DNA from: Mesorhizobium sp. M7A.F.Ca.US.006.01.1.1 | Lineage (GTDB): Bacteria > Pseudomonadota > Alphaproteobacteria > Rhizobiales > Rhizobiaceae | Reading direction: 5' to 3' | DNA length: 43,063 bases | NCBI RefSeq assembly: GCF_003997935.1 | Contig: NZ_RZQL01000024.1 | Location: 1-43,063, forward strand | In this document: piece after piece, positions 7,605-15,885 of the stretch | Numbering within the stretch: the first letter of the stretch is position 1 | How the letters are laid out: each line of letters starts with the position of its first letter | Notes under the pieces: generated by a model | Seen by the model: the letters and a program-made list of their open reading frames with translations, nothing else | Databases searched by the model: none | Told to the model about the DNA's origin: nothing | Made by a program: the position numbers and the translations under genes

Positions 7605-9242
7605 ATGACATCCAGACCTCTTCATCCGGCGATCGGCACATTTGCGAAAGGCGCGAAGAGCGGCGCGCTTGGCCGCCGCGAGTTCCTGGCGCTGGCCAGC
7701 GCCTTCGGCGCCAGCACGGCGATTGCCTATGGGCTCATCGGTCAGCCGGTCCCGGCGCGGGCCGAGGAAGCCGCCCAACCCAGGAAGGGCGGCGTGCTGC
7801 GTGTTGCCATGCAGGTGATGGAGCTGGAAGACCCGCGCAAGTTCAAGGTTTCGCAGATGGGCAACATCGCCATGCAGTTTCTCGAACCGCTGGTGCGCTG
7901 GAAGCCGGATTTCACCTTCGAGCCGGTGCTGCTGCAGAGCTGGGAGATCAATGCGGACGCCACGGAATATGTGCTCAAGGTGCGCCCGGGGGTGAAATGG
8001 TCGAACGGCGACGATTTCACCGCCACGGATGTCGCCTTCAACGTCACGCGCTGGTGCGAGAAGGATGCCGCCGGCAACTCGATGGCGGGGCGCATGACCG
8101 CCCTGATCGATCCCGACACCAAGGTGGCGCGCGCTGGTGCCATCGAGGTTCGCGACGACCACACCGTAGTCCTGAAACTGTCGCAGCCCGACATCACCAT
8201 CATCCCGGCGATGACCGACTACCCGGCATTGATCGTCCACCACACGTTCAATCCGAAGGCAGCGCCACTGTCGGCCAACCCCGTTTCCACGGGTCCGTTC
8301 GAGCTTAAAAAACTCGATGTCGGCGTTGCTGCCTCGGTGCGCAAGCGGCCGGACGGATCGTGGTGGGGCGGCGAGGTGTTCCTCGACGGCATCGACTGGA
8401 CCGACTACGGCACCGACTCGGCCGCCACCGTCTCCGCCTTCGAATCCGGTGAGATCGACCTGAACGGCCAGACGCAGTCCTATGACGTCGCCATGCTCGA
8501 CAGGCTGGGCCTGAAGAAAAGCGAGATCGTCACTGCCGCCACCCTGGTCTCGCGCTGCAACGTCAACGCCAAACCCTATGACGACAAGCGCGTGCGCAAC
8601 GCCATACAGCTTGCGGTCGACAACGAAGCAGTGCTGCAACTGGGTGCCGACGGCATGGGCATCGTCGCGCAGAACGACCATGTCGGACCGATGCATCCCG
8701 AACACGCCGACCTGCCGCCGATCAAACGTGATCCGGCCCGGGCCAGGGCATTGCTCGAGGAAGCCGGTCAACTCGATTTCGAGTTCGATCTGATCTCGGT
8801 CGAAGCCGATTACCGCAAGGAAAGCTCGGATGCCGTCGCCCAGCAGATGCGCGACGCCGGCTTCAAGGTGAAACGCACCGTCATCCCGGAATCGGCGTTC
8901 TGGAACGACTGGACGAAGTATCCCTTCGCGACGACCAATTGGAACGCCCGACCGCTCGGCATCCAGACCTATGCGCTTGCCTATCAGACCGGTTCGGCAT
9001 GGAACGAGACAGGGTTCGCCGACCCAGATTTCGATGCCAAGGTCCACAAGGCCAACGCCATCGCCGATCCGGAGCAGCGCCGTGCGGTGATGAAGGAACT
9101 GCAGGTCATGCTGCAGGATTCCGGCATCATCGTTCAGCCCTACTGGCGAAAGCTGTTCTGCCATATGAAGCCTGCCTTGATGGGCTACCAGATGCATCAG
9201 GCCTATGAGCAGGATTTCACACGAGCTTGGCTCGCCGCCTGA
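7605..9242 (+). CDS. ABC transporter substrate-binding protein, family 5 (peptide/nickel type), Tat-exported
   Basis: A 545-residue periplasmic binding protein of the DppA/OppA class. The N-terminus has a twin-arginine signal (GRREFLAL, Arg24-Arg25) followed by a hydrophobic stretch and an AxA cleavage region near VPARAEEA. The mature part has family 5 features: LEPLVRWKPDFTFEPVLLQSW, the YVLKVRPGVKWSNGDDFTATDVAFNV signature, and NAIQLAVDNEAV. ATG 7605 has GGGAG seven bases upstream. No permease or ATPase gene is adjacent, so it is an orphan binding protein; the ligand is unknown. A GC-rich hairpin follows the stop. Confidence 0.9.
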   Translation: MTSRPLHPAIGTFAKGAKSGALGRREFLALASAFGASTAIAYGLIGQPVPARAEEAAQPRKGGVLRVAMQVMELEDPRKFKVSQMGNIAMQFLEPLVRWKPDFTFEPVLLQSWEINADATEYVLKVRPGVKWSNGDDFTATDVAFNVTRWCEKDAAGNSMAGRMTALIDPDTKVARAGAIEVRDDHTVVLKLSQPDITIIPAMTDYPALIVHHTFNPKAAPLSANPVSTGPFELKKLDVGVAASVRKRPDGSWWGGEVFLDGIDWTDYGTDSAATVSAFESGEIDLNGQTQSYDVAMLDRLGLKKSEIVTAATLVSRCNVNAKPYDDKRVRNAIQLAVDNEAVLQLGADGMGIVAQNDHVGPMHPEHADLPPIKRDPARARALLEEAGQLDFEFDLISVEADYRKESSDAVAQQMRDAGFKVKRTVIPESAFWNDWTKYPFATTNWNARPLGIQTYALAYQTGSAWNETGFADPDFDAKVHKANAIADPEQRRAVMKELQVMLQDSGIIVQPYWRKLFCHMKPALMGYQMHQAYEQDFTRAWLAA

Positions 9243-9263
9243 TCGCGGACAACCCCTCCGACG

Positions 9264-9289
9264 GGGCGGCGCATTTTCCGCCGCCGCCC
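9264..9289 (+). terminator. GC-rich hairpin after the binding-protein gene
   Basis: GGGCGGCG (9264-9271) pairs with CGCCGCCC (9282-9289) across a ten-base loop, 22 bases after the stop codon. There is only a short TTC afterwards, so it is a candidate rather than a classical intrinsic terminator. Confidence 0.45.
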
Positions 9290-9563
9290 TTCGCCTGCTC
9301 ACCGGGAAAGTTGCGCCGATGCGCCGCCATCAAGAACGGTAGAGGAGCAGTGCGGGCTTCGCATCGGGCACGATGCGCAGATGCGCCCACACATGCCCTG
9401 CCTTGTCAGGTCATCCGGGATTCCGGGCCGCCGCACCGGACCGGCCGGCGCATCAAGCGTGTGAAACATTCTGGTTTCCGCCTCTGTCATCATCAAGCTC
9501 CGGTTCATGGCTGGAGCTTACTTTTGACTGGGGGAAACGAAACCCGCTTTCCCGGGCAACGAC

Positions 9564-9582
9564 CTTCCCGAAAACCGGGAAA
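9564..9582. promoter_or_regulatory. 19-bp palindrome-like motif, site B
   Basis: CTTCCCGAAAACCGGGAAA matches site A (5517-5535) at 16 of 19 positions, and both keep TTCCCGA-n-AA-n-CGGGAAA. It lies 250 bases upstream of the VanZ-like gene. It is probably a second binding site for the same unknown regulator, or a copy of a small dispersed palindrome. Confidence 0.45.
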
Positions 9583-9829
9583 ATTCGTGCTCTGGAGGGG
9601 CAACGCGAGCAAGATGTGGCTTGCGACGGCATTATCGGGTCAGGTGAGTGCTCTTGCCGGGGCTCCTCCTCGTGACCATCAGGATGGTTCCGTTGCTTTT
9701 CGAAATATCCAATGCGATCGTGGCGCGGCGGCACCGCCCTGCCCCATGCACCGGTCGCCCTGCAGGAGCCCGGCGCAGATCCCGAGCCGGATTCGACCTT
9801 CCCGGCGGCCAGGCAAAGATTGGAGCAGA

Positions 9830-10198
9830 ATGAGATTTTATCCAGCCGCCGAACGGATCGCTTTTTTCGGCACGCTTGTCGCGGTTCTTGTCCTTGCACT
9901 GCTGCCTATACCCCGGCTCGAGGAGTACGGGATCGATATCGGTTTCCGGTCCGACAAGCTGAACCACGCCAGCGCCTTTGCCGTCATGACTTTCCTTGGA
10001 GGGCTCGGCTGGCCCGATCGAAAAGCAAGACTAATCGTCTTCCTTGCCATGGTTGGAGCGGGGATCGAGGTTCTCCAGGGCACTGCGCTGATACGGCGCG
10101 ATCTGGATGTGTTCGACTGGGTTGCCGATTGCGCCGGCATCGCATGTGGCCTCGTGGCCGTGATCTGTGTGAACTGGATCTTGCGGCGCAGAGGTTGA
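9830..10198 (+). CDS. VanZ-like small membrane protein
   Basis: A 122-residue protein with four predicted membrane helices: IAFFGTLVAVLVLALLPI, ASAFAVMTFLGGLGW, LIVFLAMVGAGIEVLQ, and a last helix around ADCAGIACGLVAVICVNWIL. The KLNHASAFAVM motif after helix 1 and the late D.FDWVADCAG segment match the VanZ-like pattern (conserved K-x-x-H near helix 2 and D-x-x-D-x-x-A-N/D before helix 4). The biochemical role of this group in rhizobia is unknown. ATG 9830 has GGAG eight bases upstream. Confidence 0.8.
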   Translation: MRFYPAAERIAFFGTLVAVLVLALLPIPRLEEYGIDIGFRSDKLNHASAFAVMTFLGGLGWPDRKARLIVFLAMVGAGIEVLQGTALIRRDLDVFDWVADCAGIACGLVAVICVNWILRRRG

Positions 10199-10272
10199 GC
10201 CTGTTCTCAAGCCTTATGTGCACGGCGCCGATAGCCATAGGAGTTCGCGCTCGGCTCCATTGACTCAGCGAA

Positions 10273-10293
10273 ATCGGATTGCAACGATCCGAT
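10273..10293. repeat. Short inverted repeat upstream of the small-gene pair
   Basis: ATCGGAT (10273-10279) and ATCCGAT (10287-10293) form a seven-base dyad with a seven-base spacer, about 87 bases before the first small gene. It could be an operator or a weak stem-loop. Arms of this size are common by chance. Confidence 0.3.
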
Positions 10294-10379
10294 CCGAGAG
10301 TGGGCGATTTCTAGCTTGGCCAGACAGATGAAGCTTCGGGCGCGGCACCCAGGAAGCGCGCCATCAGTATTGAGGGACG

Positions 10380-10595
10380 ATGACGATCAAGATCAGGCTT
10401 CCGGGCGGTGTGTTGAAGGTCAAGCAACGTCATGAGTTGCGGCGGCGCGAGCACAAGGGCAAGGTCCCGGTCTGGCAGTTGGGCAAATATTTCGTCATCT
10501 GGTGGCCCAGTACAATTCCTGATCGACCCTCCAAGAGCTCGAATACTGACGAGAAGCTTGAAATGAACCTTCCATCGACTGGAGAAGGCACGTAA
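10380..10595 (+). CDS. Small basic protein of unknown function, first of a tandem paralogous pair
   Basis: A 71-residue protein I do not recognise. Its first 44 residues match the protein encoded at 10608 at about half of positions, sharing I-R-L-P-G-G-x-L-K-V-K, E-L-R-x-R-E, V-P-V-x-x-L-G and an aromatic FV.W end. The N-terminal region is strongly basic; the tail after IWWPS is hydrophilic and unmatched. GAGGGA lies three bases before ATG 10380. There is no signal peptide, cysteine pair or membrane helix. Conservation between the two copies at protein level argues that both are real genes. The short PGG turn with alternating basic and hydrophobic residues suggests a small beta-rich, perhaps nucleic-acid-binding, fold; this is speculation. 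Confidence 0.7.
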   Translation: MTIKIRLPGGVLKVKQRHELRRREHKGKVPVWQLGKYFVIWWPSTIPDRPSKSSNTDEKLEMNLPSTGEGT

Positions 10596-10607
10596 GCTCT
10601 ATGCATC

Positions 10608-10775
10608 ATGGCTTTGCGAATCAGATTGCCGGGGGGCACACTGAAGGTGAAGACCTACCGCGAACTGCGTGATCGCGAGCGGGATCGCAGGGTGCCTGTG
10701 CTGAAACTGGGATCACTCTATTTCGTCTGGTCCTCGGCCAGGCATCATTCGCACAGGCATAGTCCGCGGCCCTGA
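10608..10775 (+). CDS. Small basic protein of unknown function, second of the tandem paralogous pair
   Basis: A 55-residue protein: MALRIRLPGG, then TLKVK, ELRDRERDRRVPV and LGSLYFVW, ending in a His/Arg/Ser tail and stop TGA 10773-10775. It aligns with the upstream 71-residue protein without gaps over 44 residues, with about 22 identities. The start is 12 bases after the upstream stop and lacks an obvious ribosome site, so it is probably translated by coupling. The tail differs fully from its partner, as expected for an old duplication with only the N-terminal core under selection. The function is unknown. Confidence 0.65.
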   Translation: MALRIRLPGGTLKVKTYRELRDRERDRRVPVLKLGSLYFVWSSARHHSHRHSPRP

Positions 10776-10837
10776 CATTTCTTGCCGGGCGAAAACCGCT
10801 TGCACACTTTTCCTGAATTGCTCCGGAGCGGCCCATT

Positions 10838-10857
10838 CCCAGGCAGCGCGACCTGGG
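10838..10857. terminator. Hairpin between the small-gene pair and smc
   Basis: CCCAGG (10838-10843) pairs with CCTGGG (10852-10857) across eight bases, directly next to the smc stop codon. It is placed to serve the convergent transcripts. The stem is short and has no T-run, so the call is tentative. Confidence 0.4.
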
Positions 10858-13800
10858 TCAGCTAGCCTCGCGCATCGCTTCGGCCGCCTGCAGGTCAACC
10901 GACACCAGTTGGCTGACGCCCTGTTCGGCCATGGTCACGCCGAACAACCGGTTCATGCGCGCCATGGTGATCGGGTTGTGGGTGATGATGACGAAGCGCG
11001 TCTCGGTGGTGGCGGCCATTTCGTCCATCAGGTTGCAGAAGCGCTCGACATTGTGGTCGTCGAGCGGCGCGTCGACTTCGTCGAGCACGCAGATCGGCGC
11101 CGGGTTGGTCAGGAACACCGCGAAGATCAGCGACATCGCCGTCAGCGCCTGCTCGCCACCCGACAGCAGCGTCATGGTCTGCGGTTTCTTGCCGGGCGGG
11201 CGGGCAAGGATTTCGAGGCCGGCCTCGAGCGGATCGTCGGACTCGATCAGCTGCAATTCCGCCGTACCGCCGCCGAACAGATGCGAGAACAGCCGCTGGA
11301 AATGGCCGTTGACGACGTCGAAGGCGGCCAACAGCCGCTCACGGCCTTCCCGGTTGAGGCTCTGGATCGCCTGCCTGAGCTTGCGGATCGCCTCGATGAT
11401 GTCCTCGCGCTCCGACACGATCGCCTCCAGCCGGTCGGAAAGCTCCTTCTGCTCTTCCTCGGCGCGCAGGTTGACAGCGCCGAGCCGTTCGCGCTCGATC
11501 TTCAGCCGGTCGAGCTGACGCTCGATCTCGGCCATCTCAGGGATCGGGCTGTCAGCCTCAAGACCGGTATGGCGAATAACCAGATGCGGTGGTGTGTTCA
11601 GCGTCTCCTGGATGCGCGCCTCGACCTCCAGCCGGCGTTCGTCGGCCGCGGTCAGCCTCTCTTCGGCGCGAACGCGGGTCTCGCGCGCCTCGGCCAGGAA
11701 CTGGATGGCGCCGGTGGCGGCCTTGTCCAGTTCGGATTGCCGGTTCTCCGCTTCCTGCAGACGGTCGGCCGCCGCCTTGCGCAAGCTCTCGGCCTCGGTG
11801 AGCTGCGACAGCAAGGCACGCCGCTTGGCGTCGATTTCATCGGGAGCATCGGCCAGCCGCTCTCGTTCGGCTTCGGCCTCGGCCTTGCGTTCGCCAAGCG
11901 ATGCGATCTGCGTCGAGGCGTTTTCGGCCCGCTCCAGCCAGTTGCTGCGCTCGGCGCCAATGGCATCGAGCCGGCGCGCGCGCGCCTCGGCTTCGCGCCG
12001 CAGCCCCTCATGCACCGCGCGCGCATCGGCAAGCGCGGCGCGGTCGCGGGCGACATTGGCCGAGGACTGTTCGAGCTGCAATTGCAGATCGCCAAGATCG
12101 GGCGCGTCCTGCAGCAGCATTTCCGCCTCGGCGAAGGCGGCCGAAATCTCCTCATGGCTGTCGACGATGCGAGCGCGCGCTTCATCCAGCGCGGCGCGCC
12201 GGCTCTGCAATTCGCCGCCGGCCCTCTCGGCCTCGGCCAACGCATTGCGGGCAGCGTCCAGCCGATGCTGGGCGTCACGACCGGCCTGGCGTGCGTTGCG
12301 CTCGGCCTCGCTTGCCAGGCGAAGCGTCTGTTCGGCTTGCGCCAGCGCCTCCTCGGCATGGCGCAGGACGAGCGTCGCCTGTATCGCCTCGGCATCTAGC
12401 TCAGCCAGCCGGTTCTTCTGCGCCAGCCGTTGTGCTGCGGCGGTCGGCGCATCGGCGCTGGCGGTAAAGCCATCCCAACGCCAGAGCGCGCCTTCACGGC
12501 TGACCAGCCGCTGGCCGGGAGCAAGCAGCGGTTGCAACCGGCGGCCGTCGCCGGCGGCATCGACGATACCGATCTGCGCCAGGCGGCGGGCGAGCTGTGC
12601 CGGCGCATGAACCACGCTGGCCAGGCTTTTGACGCCTTCCGGCAGAGCCGCGTCGCCGGGCTGGATCGCGCTTTCGCCCCAATGCACCGGCGCGCTGCGG
12701 TCGAGCGGCACGTCGAGGTCTTCGCCAAGGGCCGCACCCAGCGCCGTCTCGAAACCACGATCGACGCTGATTTGTTCCAGCACGGCCGGGAAGAGATCGC
12801 CGCTGGCTGCATTCAGGATTTTTGCCAGCGTGCGCGCTTCGGTTTCGATCCGTGCCAGCTCGGCCCTGGCATCCTGAAGCGGTGGCCGGGCAGCGCTTTC
12901 GGTAGCGCGGGCATCGATGACCGACTGTTCGGCCTCGGACACGGCAGCCTCGGCCTCCTCCAGCAGCGCCATGGCCTGTTCGACCAGCACGCGCTTCTCG
13001 GCGGGATCGGGCAGGCCGGCGACCTTGGAGAGTATCTCCGACAATTCCCGGTCGACATCGGCAAGCTGACGCGCGAAGCGGTCGCGGCGTTCGGCGGTGT
13101 CGCGCAGCGTCCGTTCGATCTGGTTGCGCGAGGCGGCAGCCTCGGCCCGCTCGGCAGTCAGCGCGGCAAGTTTGGCTTCGCTTTGTGAAAGCGTCGATGC
13201 AGCCTGCTCGAACGCTGCGCGGGTGGTGGCCTCGCGTTCGGCGGCACCGGCATTTTCGGAATTGAGTGCCGCCTCTTCCGTGCGCAGGCGCTCGAGAATG
13301 TCCGCGTTGTCGCGGACCATGCGCTCTTCACGCACGATGTCGCCGTCGAGCTGCTGCAGCCGGCGTTCGAGTTCGCTCTGGCGAGCGCGGATGCGGCCGG
13401 CTTCCTCCTCGATCTGCGATTTGGCGATCGAGAGGCGCTGGAAGGCAGCGGCGGCGGCGGCTTCCGCGTCGCGCAGGTCCGGCAGCCGATGGGCGCCTAT
13501 GCCTTGCTCCCTGGCGGCGGCCATCTGGGCCGCGGCGCGGTCGCCGACCAGTGCCGTGGCAACCGCCAGCGCCGAACGTGCCTCGCCTTCCTGAGTCTTG
13601 GCCAGTGTCCAGCGCAAATGCAAGAGCGTCGCTTCTGCCTTGCGGATATCGGCCGACAGGTTCTTGAAGCGGGACGCCTGGCGCGCCTGGCGCTTCAGGC
13701 TTTCGATCTGGCTTTCCAGCTCGCCGACGACGTCATCCAGTCGTTCGAGGTTCTGCTCGGCCGCCTTCAGCCGCAGTTCTGCCTCGTGGCGGCGGGTGTG

Positions 13801-14319
13801 CAGGCCGGAAATGCCTGCCGCCTCTTCGAGCAGGGCGCGGCGTGCCTGCGGCTTGGCCTGGATCAGTTCGCCGATGCGGCCCTGGCCGACCATCGACGGC
13901 GAACGCGCACCGGTCGACTGGTCGGCGAACAGAAGCTGCACGTCCTTGGCGCGGGCCTCCTTGCCGTTGATACGGTAAAGCGAGCCGGCCTCGCGCTCGA
14001 TGCGGCGCGACACCTGCAGTTCGTCGGCATCGTTGAAGGCAGCGGGCGCCGAGCGGTCACTGTTGTCGAGGAAAAGCGTGACTTCGGCGGTGTTGCGGGC
14101 GGGCCGAGTGCCCGAGCCGGAAAAGATGACGTCGTCCATGCCGGACGCGCGCATGTTCTTGTAGGAGCTTTCGCCCATCACCCAGCGCAGCGCCTCGACC
14201 AGGTTCGACTTGCCGCAGCCATTCGGTCCGACAATGCCGGTCAGGCCGCGTTCGATGACGAACTCGCCGGGCTCGACGAAGGACTTGAAACCGAGGAGGC
14301 GAAGGCGCGAAAACTTCAT
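10858..14319 (-). CDS. smc: Chromosome segregation protein SMC
   Basis: A 1153-residue SMC ATPase, normal length for the family. The Walker A motif GPNGCGKS is at residues 31-38. Long Arg/Glu/Ala-rich coiled coils flank a hinge in the region around residues 500-620. The C-terminal head has signature LLSGGEQ near 1052-1057 and Walker B ICVLDEVDAPLDD near 1076, plus the FVIITHN D-loop/His region. It condenses and segregates DNA with ScpA/ScpB, which are not in the window. It lies downstream of the DUF721 and DsbA-like genes in the same direction, with a 105-base gap. Confidence 0.97.
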   Translation of the reverse strand: MKFSRLRLLGFKSFVEPGEFVIERGLTGIVGPNGCGKSNLVEALRWVMGESSYKNMRASGMDDVIFSGSGTRPARNTAEVTLFLDNSDRSAPAAFNDADELQVSRRIEREAGSLYRINGKEARAKDVQLLFADQSTGARSPSMVGQGRIGELIQAKPQARRALLEEAAGISGLHTRRHEAELRLKAAEQNLERLDDVVGELESQIESLKRQARQASRFKNLSADIRKAEATLLHLRWTLAKTQEGEARSALAVATALVGDRAAAQMAAAREQGIGAHRLPDLRDAEAAAAAAFQRLSIAKSQIEEEAGRIRARQSELERRLQQLDGDIVREERMVRDNADILERLRTEEAALNSENAGAAEREATTRAAFEQAASTLSQSEAKLAALTAERAEAAASRNQIERTLRDTAERRDRFARQLADVDRELSEILSKVAGLPDPAEKRVLVEQAMALLEEAEAAVSEAEQSVIDARATESAARPPLQDARAELARIETEARTLAKILNAASGDLFPAVLEQISVDRGFETALGAALGEDLDVPLDRSAPVHWGESAIQPGDAALPEGVKSLASVVHAPAQLARRLAQIGIVDAAGDGRRLQPLLAPGQRLVSREGALWRWDGFTASADAPTAAAQRLAQKNRLAELDAEAIQATLVLRHAEEALAQAEQTLRLASEAERNARQAGRDAQHRLDAARNALAEAERAGGELQSRRAALDEARARIVDSHEEISAAFAEAEMLLQDAPDLGDLQLQLEQSSANVARDRAALADARAVHEGLRREAEARARRLDAIGAERSNWLERAENASTQIASLGERKAEAEAERERLADAPDEIDAKRRALLSQLTEAESLRKAAADRLQEAENRQSELDKAATGAIQFLAEARETRVRAEERLTAADERRLEVEARIQETLNTPPHLVIRHTGLEADSPIPEMAEIERQLDRLKIERERLGAVNLRAEEEQKELSDRLEAIVSEREDIIEAIRKLRQAIQSLNREGRERLLAAFDVVNGHFQRLFSHLFGGGTAELQLIESDDPLEAGLEILARPPGKKPQTMTLLSGGEQALTAMSLIFAVFLTNPAPICVLDEVDAPLDDHNVERFCNLMDEMAATTETRFVIITHNPITMARMNRLFGVTMAEQGVSQLVSVDLQAAEAMREAS

Positions 14320-14424
14320 TCGCGCCGCCCACTAAGCGGATTTCCGTGGTTTTGCGAAAGGAATTCGCGGCACGACAAGAAGCCGCACACGCCGAAGCGC
14401 CGCCGCCTCAGGGCTGACTGGACG

Positions 14425-15168
14425 TCAGAGCAGAGGGTCGATGATGGCCGACATTTCCTCAATCGACATCGCCCCCTTGTAGGTCTTACCGTTGATGAAG
14501 AAGGTCGGTGTCGAGTCGACCTTGAATTCATTGGCGCCGCGCTTTTGGACCGATCTCACATCGTCCAGAAGTTTCTGATCCGTCAAGCAGGCCTCGAAGG
14601 ACTCCTGTGTAAAACCGGCGAGCTTCGAGATTTGCAGCAGCGCATCCTTGGTATTCTGGACGCCGACCCAGTTCGCCTGCTGCCTGAACAGGACGTCGAC
14701 CATAGGGTAATAGTTATCCTTGGCGCAGCGCGCCAGCATAAAACCGGCTTCGGCGCTCGGATCGAACGGGAATTCGCGCAGGATGTAGCGGACCTTGCCG
14801 GTGTCGATATACTTGGTCTTCAGATCCGGAAAGGTGGTCTCGGCGAAATGCGCGCAGTGTGGGCAGGTCATCGAGGCGTATTCGACGATGGTGACCTTGG
14901 CGTCGTCCTTGCCAAGCTGCTTGTCGGGCAGCGCACCCGGTTTCATCAGTTCCGCCACATCCACGCTGCCCTGGGCCTCCGGCGCGGTAGCAGCGGCCGG
15001 CGTGGCCGGCTTCGCGGGGGCGGCCGGGGCCGCAGGCTTCACATCCGCGGCCTTCGCCTCCTCGCTGGAGTCGCTGCAGGCGGCGAGCAGGGCGACCGCC
15101 GGAATGGCGGCCAGCGAAGACAGGAGGTTTCTGCGAGACAAGCTTTGGCCGAACGGGGGACGGTTCAT
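14425..15168 (-). CDS. DsbA-like thioredoxin-fold lipoprotein
   Basis: A 247-residue exported thiol-disulfide protein. The N-terminus is SRRNLLSSLAAIPAVALLAAC, a signal with a lipobox ending at Cys31, so it is probably membrane-anchored; the double arginine may mean Tat export. An Ala/Pro/Lys-rich linker (residues 38-66) leads to a DsbA/BdbD-type thioredoxin domain with active site CPHC at 102-105 and the cis-proline segment STPTFFINGK. ATG 15168 has AGGTGA six bases upstream, which is better than the in-frame GTG at 15177. It probably oxidises envelope proteins. Confidence 0.92.
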   Translation of the reverse strand: MNRPPFGQSLSRRNLLSSLAAIPAVALLAACSDSSEEAKAADVKPAAPAAPAKPATPAAATAPEAQGSVDVAELMKPGALPDKQLGKDDAKVTIVEYASMTCPHCAHFAETTFPDLKTKYIDTGKVRYILREFPFDPSAEAGFMLARCAKDNYYPMVDVLFRQQANWVGVQNTKDALLQISKLAGFTQESFEACLTDQKLLDDVRSVQKRGANEFKVDSTPTFFINGKTYKGAMSIEEMSAIIDPLL

Positions 15169-15331
15169 ACGAATCACCTGACAAGGGTTGGATTTTGCAA
15201 TGCAAAGGCACGAAAAGGCGAGAGTTGGCGCGAATTAAGGCATCTCGATCCCCAATCCAATCGCGAAACCTGACAAGGGCGATCACGAATGCGAGATATA
15301 GACGACGAATCCATGACTTTCTTCGAGACGT

Positions 15332-15832
15332 CTATGATTTTCTCTCCCCAATAATGGTCGCGCCAAGTTTCTCCAGCGAGGCGCGCAGTTCATCATTATC
15401 GACCAGGCCGACAGTTCCCGACAATTTCGTCTTCTCAGCCGCCGTCAGCGGTCTCAGGGCCGGTTTGCGCCTTCCTTTGTCGGCTGTCACCGGCTTCTGC
15501 AGGATCCTGATGCGGTTGATGGCGGTGAAGCCGAGGAAGGCGTTGACCCGGTTGATGATCTCGCCCGTCTCATGCTGCAGATGAAGTGCCGCCATGCCTT
15601 CGCAGGCAATGACCAGCACGGCCGGCTCGAACGGATCGTCCTCATGCATACGGCGCGGCCACTGGATTTTTTCGGGGCGCGAGTGGCTGGCCAGCCGTGG
15701 GCCGGCGATCTCGTCCCATGACTGGACGAGGCCGATCGAAATGCCGGCCCGCTTGCGCAGCACCGGATCGAGGATCCTGGTCGCGAGATCGCTGACCGGG
15801 ACGGGATTGCCGTAGGGCGTTCTCCCTGCCAT
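15332..15832 (-). CDS. DUF721/DciA-family protein
   Basis: A 166-residue protein of the DUF721 family, which includes DciA, the loader of the replicative helicase in bacteria without DnaC. Visible features are the N-terminal helix around LATRILDPVLRKRAGISIGLVQSWDEIAGPRLASHSRPEKI (matching the DciA core pattern W..I.G..LA.H..P..I) and then the VLVIACEGMAALHLQHE strand and helix. ATG 15832 has GGAGG at a proper distance, and an overlapping ATG at 15838 is too close to that site. It is divergent from mutY across 53 bases. Confidence 0.85.
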   Translation of the reverse strand: MAGRTPYGNPVPVSDLATRILDPVLRKRAGISIGLVQSWDEIAGPRLASHSRPEKIQWPRRMHEDDPFEPAVLVIACEGMAALHLQHETGEIINRVNAFLGFTAINRIRILQKPVTADKGRRKPALRPLTAAEKTKLSGTVGLVDNDELRASLEKLGATIIGERKS

Positions 15833-15885
15833 GTACATCCTCCAGCGACGACCCAGCAGATACCGGCCAGGCCAATACAAGATCA

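Larger units (their letters stand above)
9243..9829. other. Long intergenic stretch upstream of the VanZ-like gene
   Basis: About 590 bases with no gene I can support; frames on both strands lack convincing starts and compositional logic. It holds the possible binding-protein terminator at 9264-9289 and palindrome site B at 9564-9582. Just upstream, at 9548-9555, is the related string TTTCCCGG. A regulatory or small-RNA role is possible but not shown. Confidence 0.4.

Noticed and set aside
9299..9508. Minus-strand 69-residue frame upstream of the VanZ-like gene.
   Set aside because: No ribosome site or recognisable family, and a composition like its random-frame neighbours.
11594..13188. Long plus-strand frames opposite smc, Ser/Arg- or Gly/Ala-rich.
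   Set aside because: They are antisense shadows caused by GC-rich codons of the SMC coiled coil and hinge; no start signals or families.
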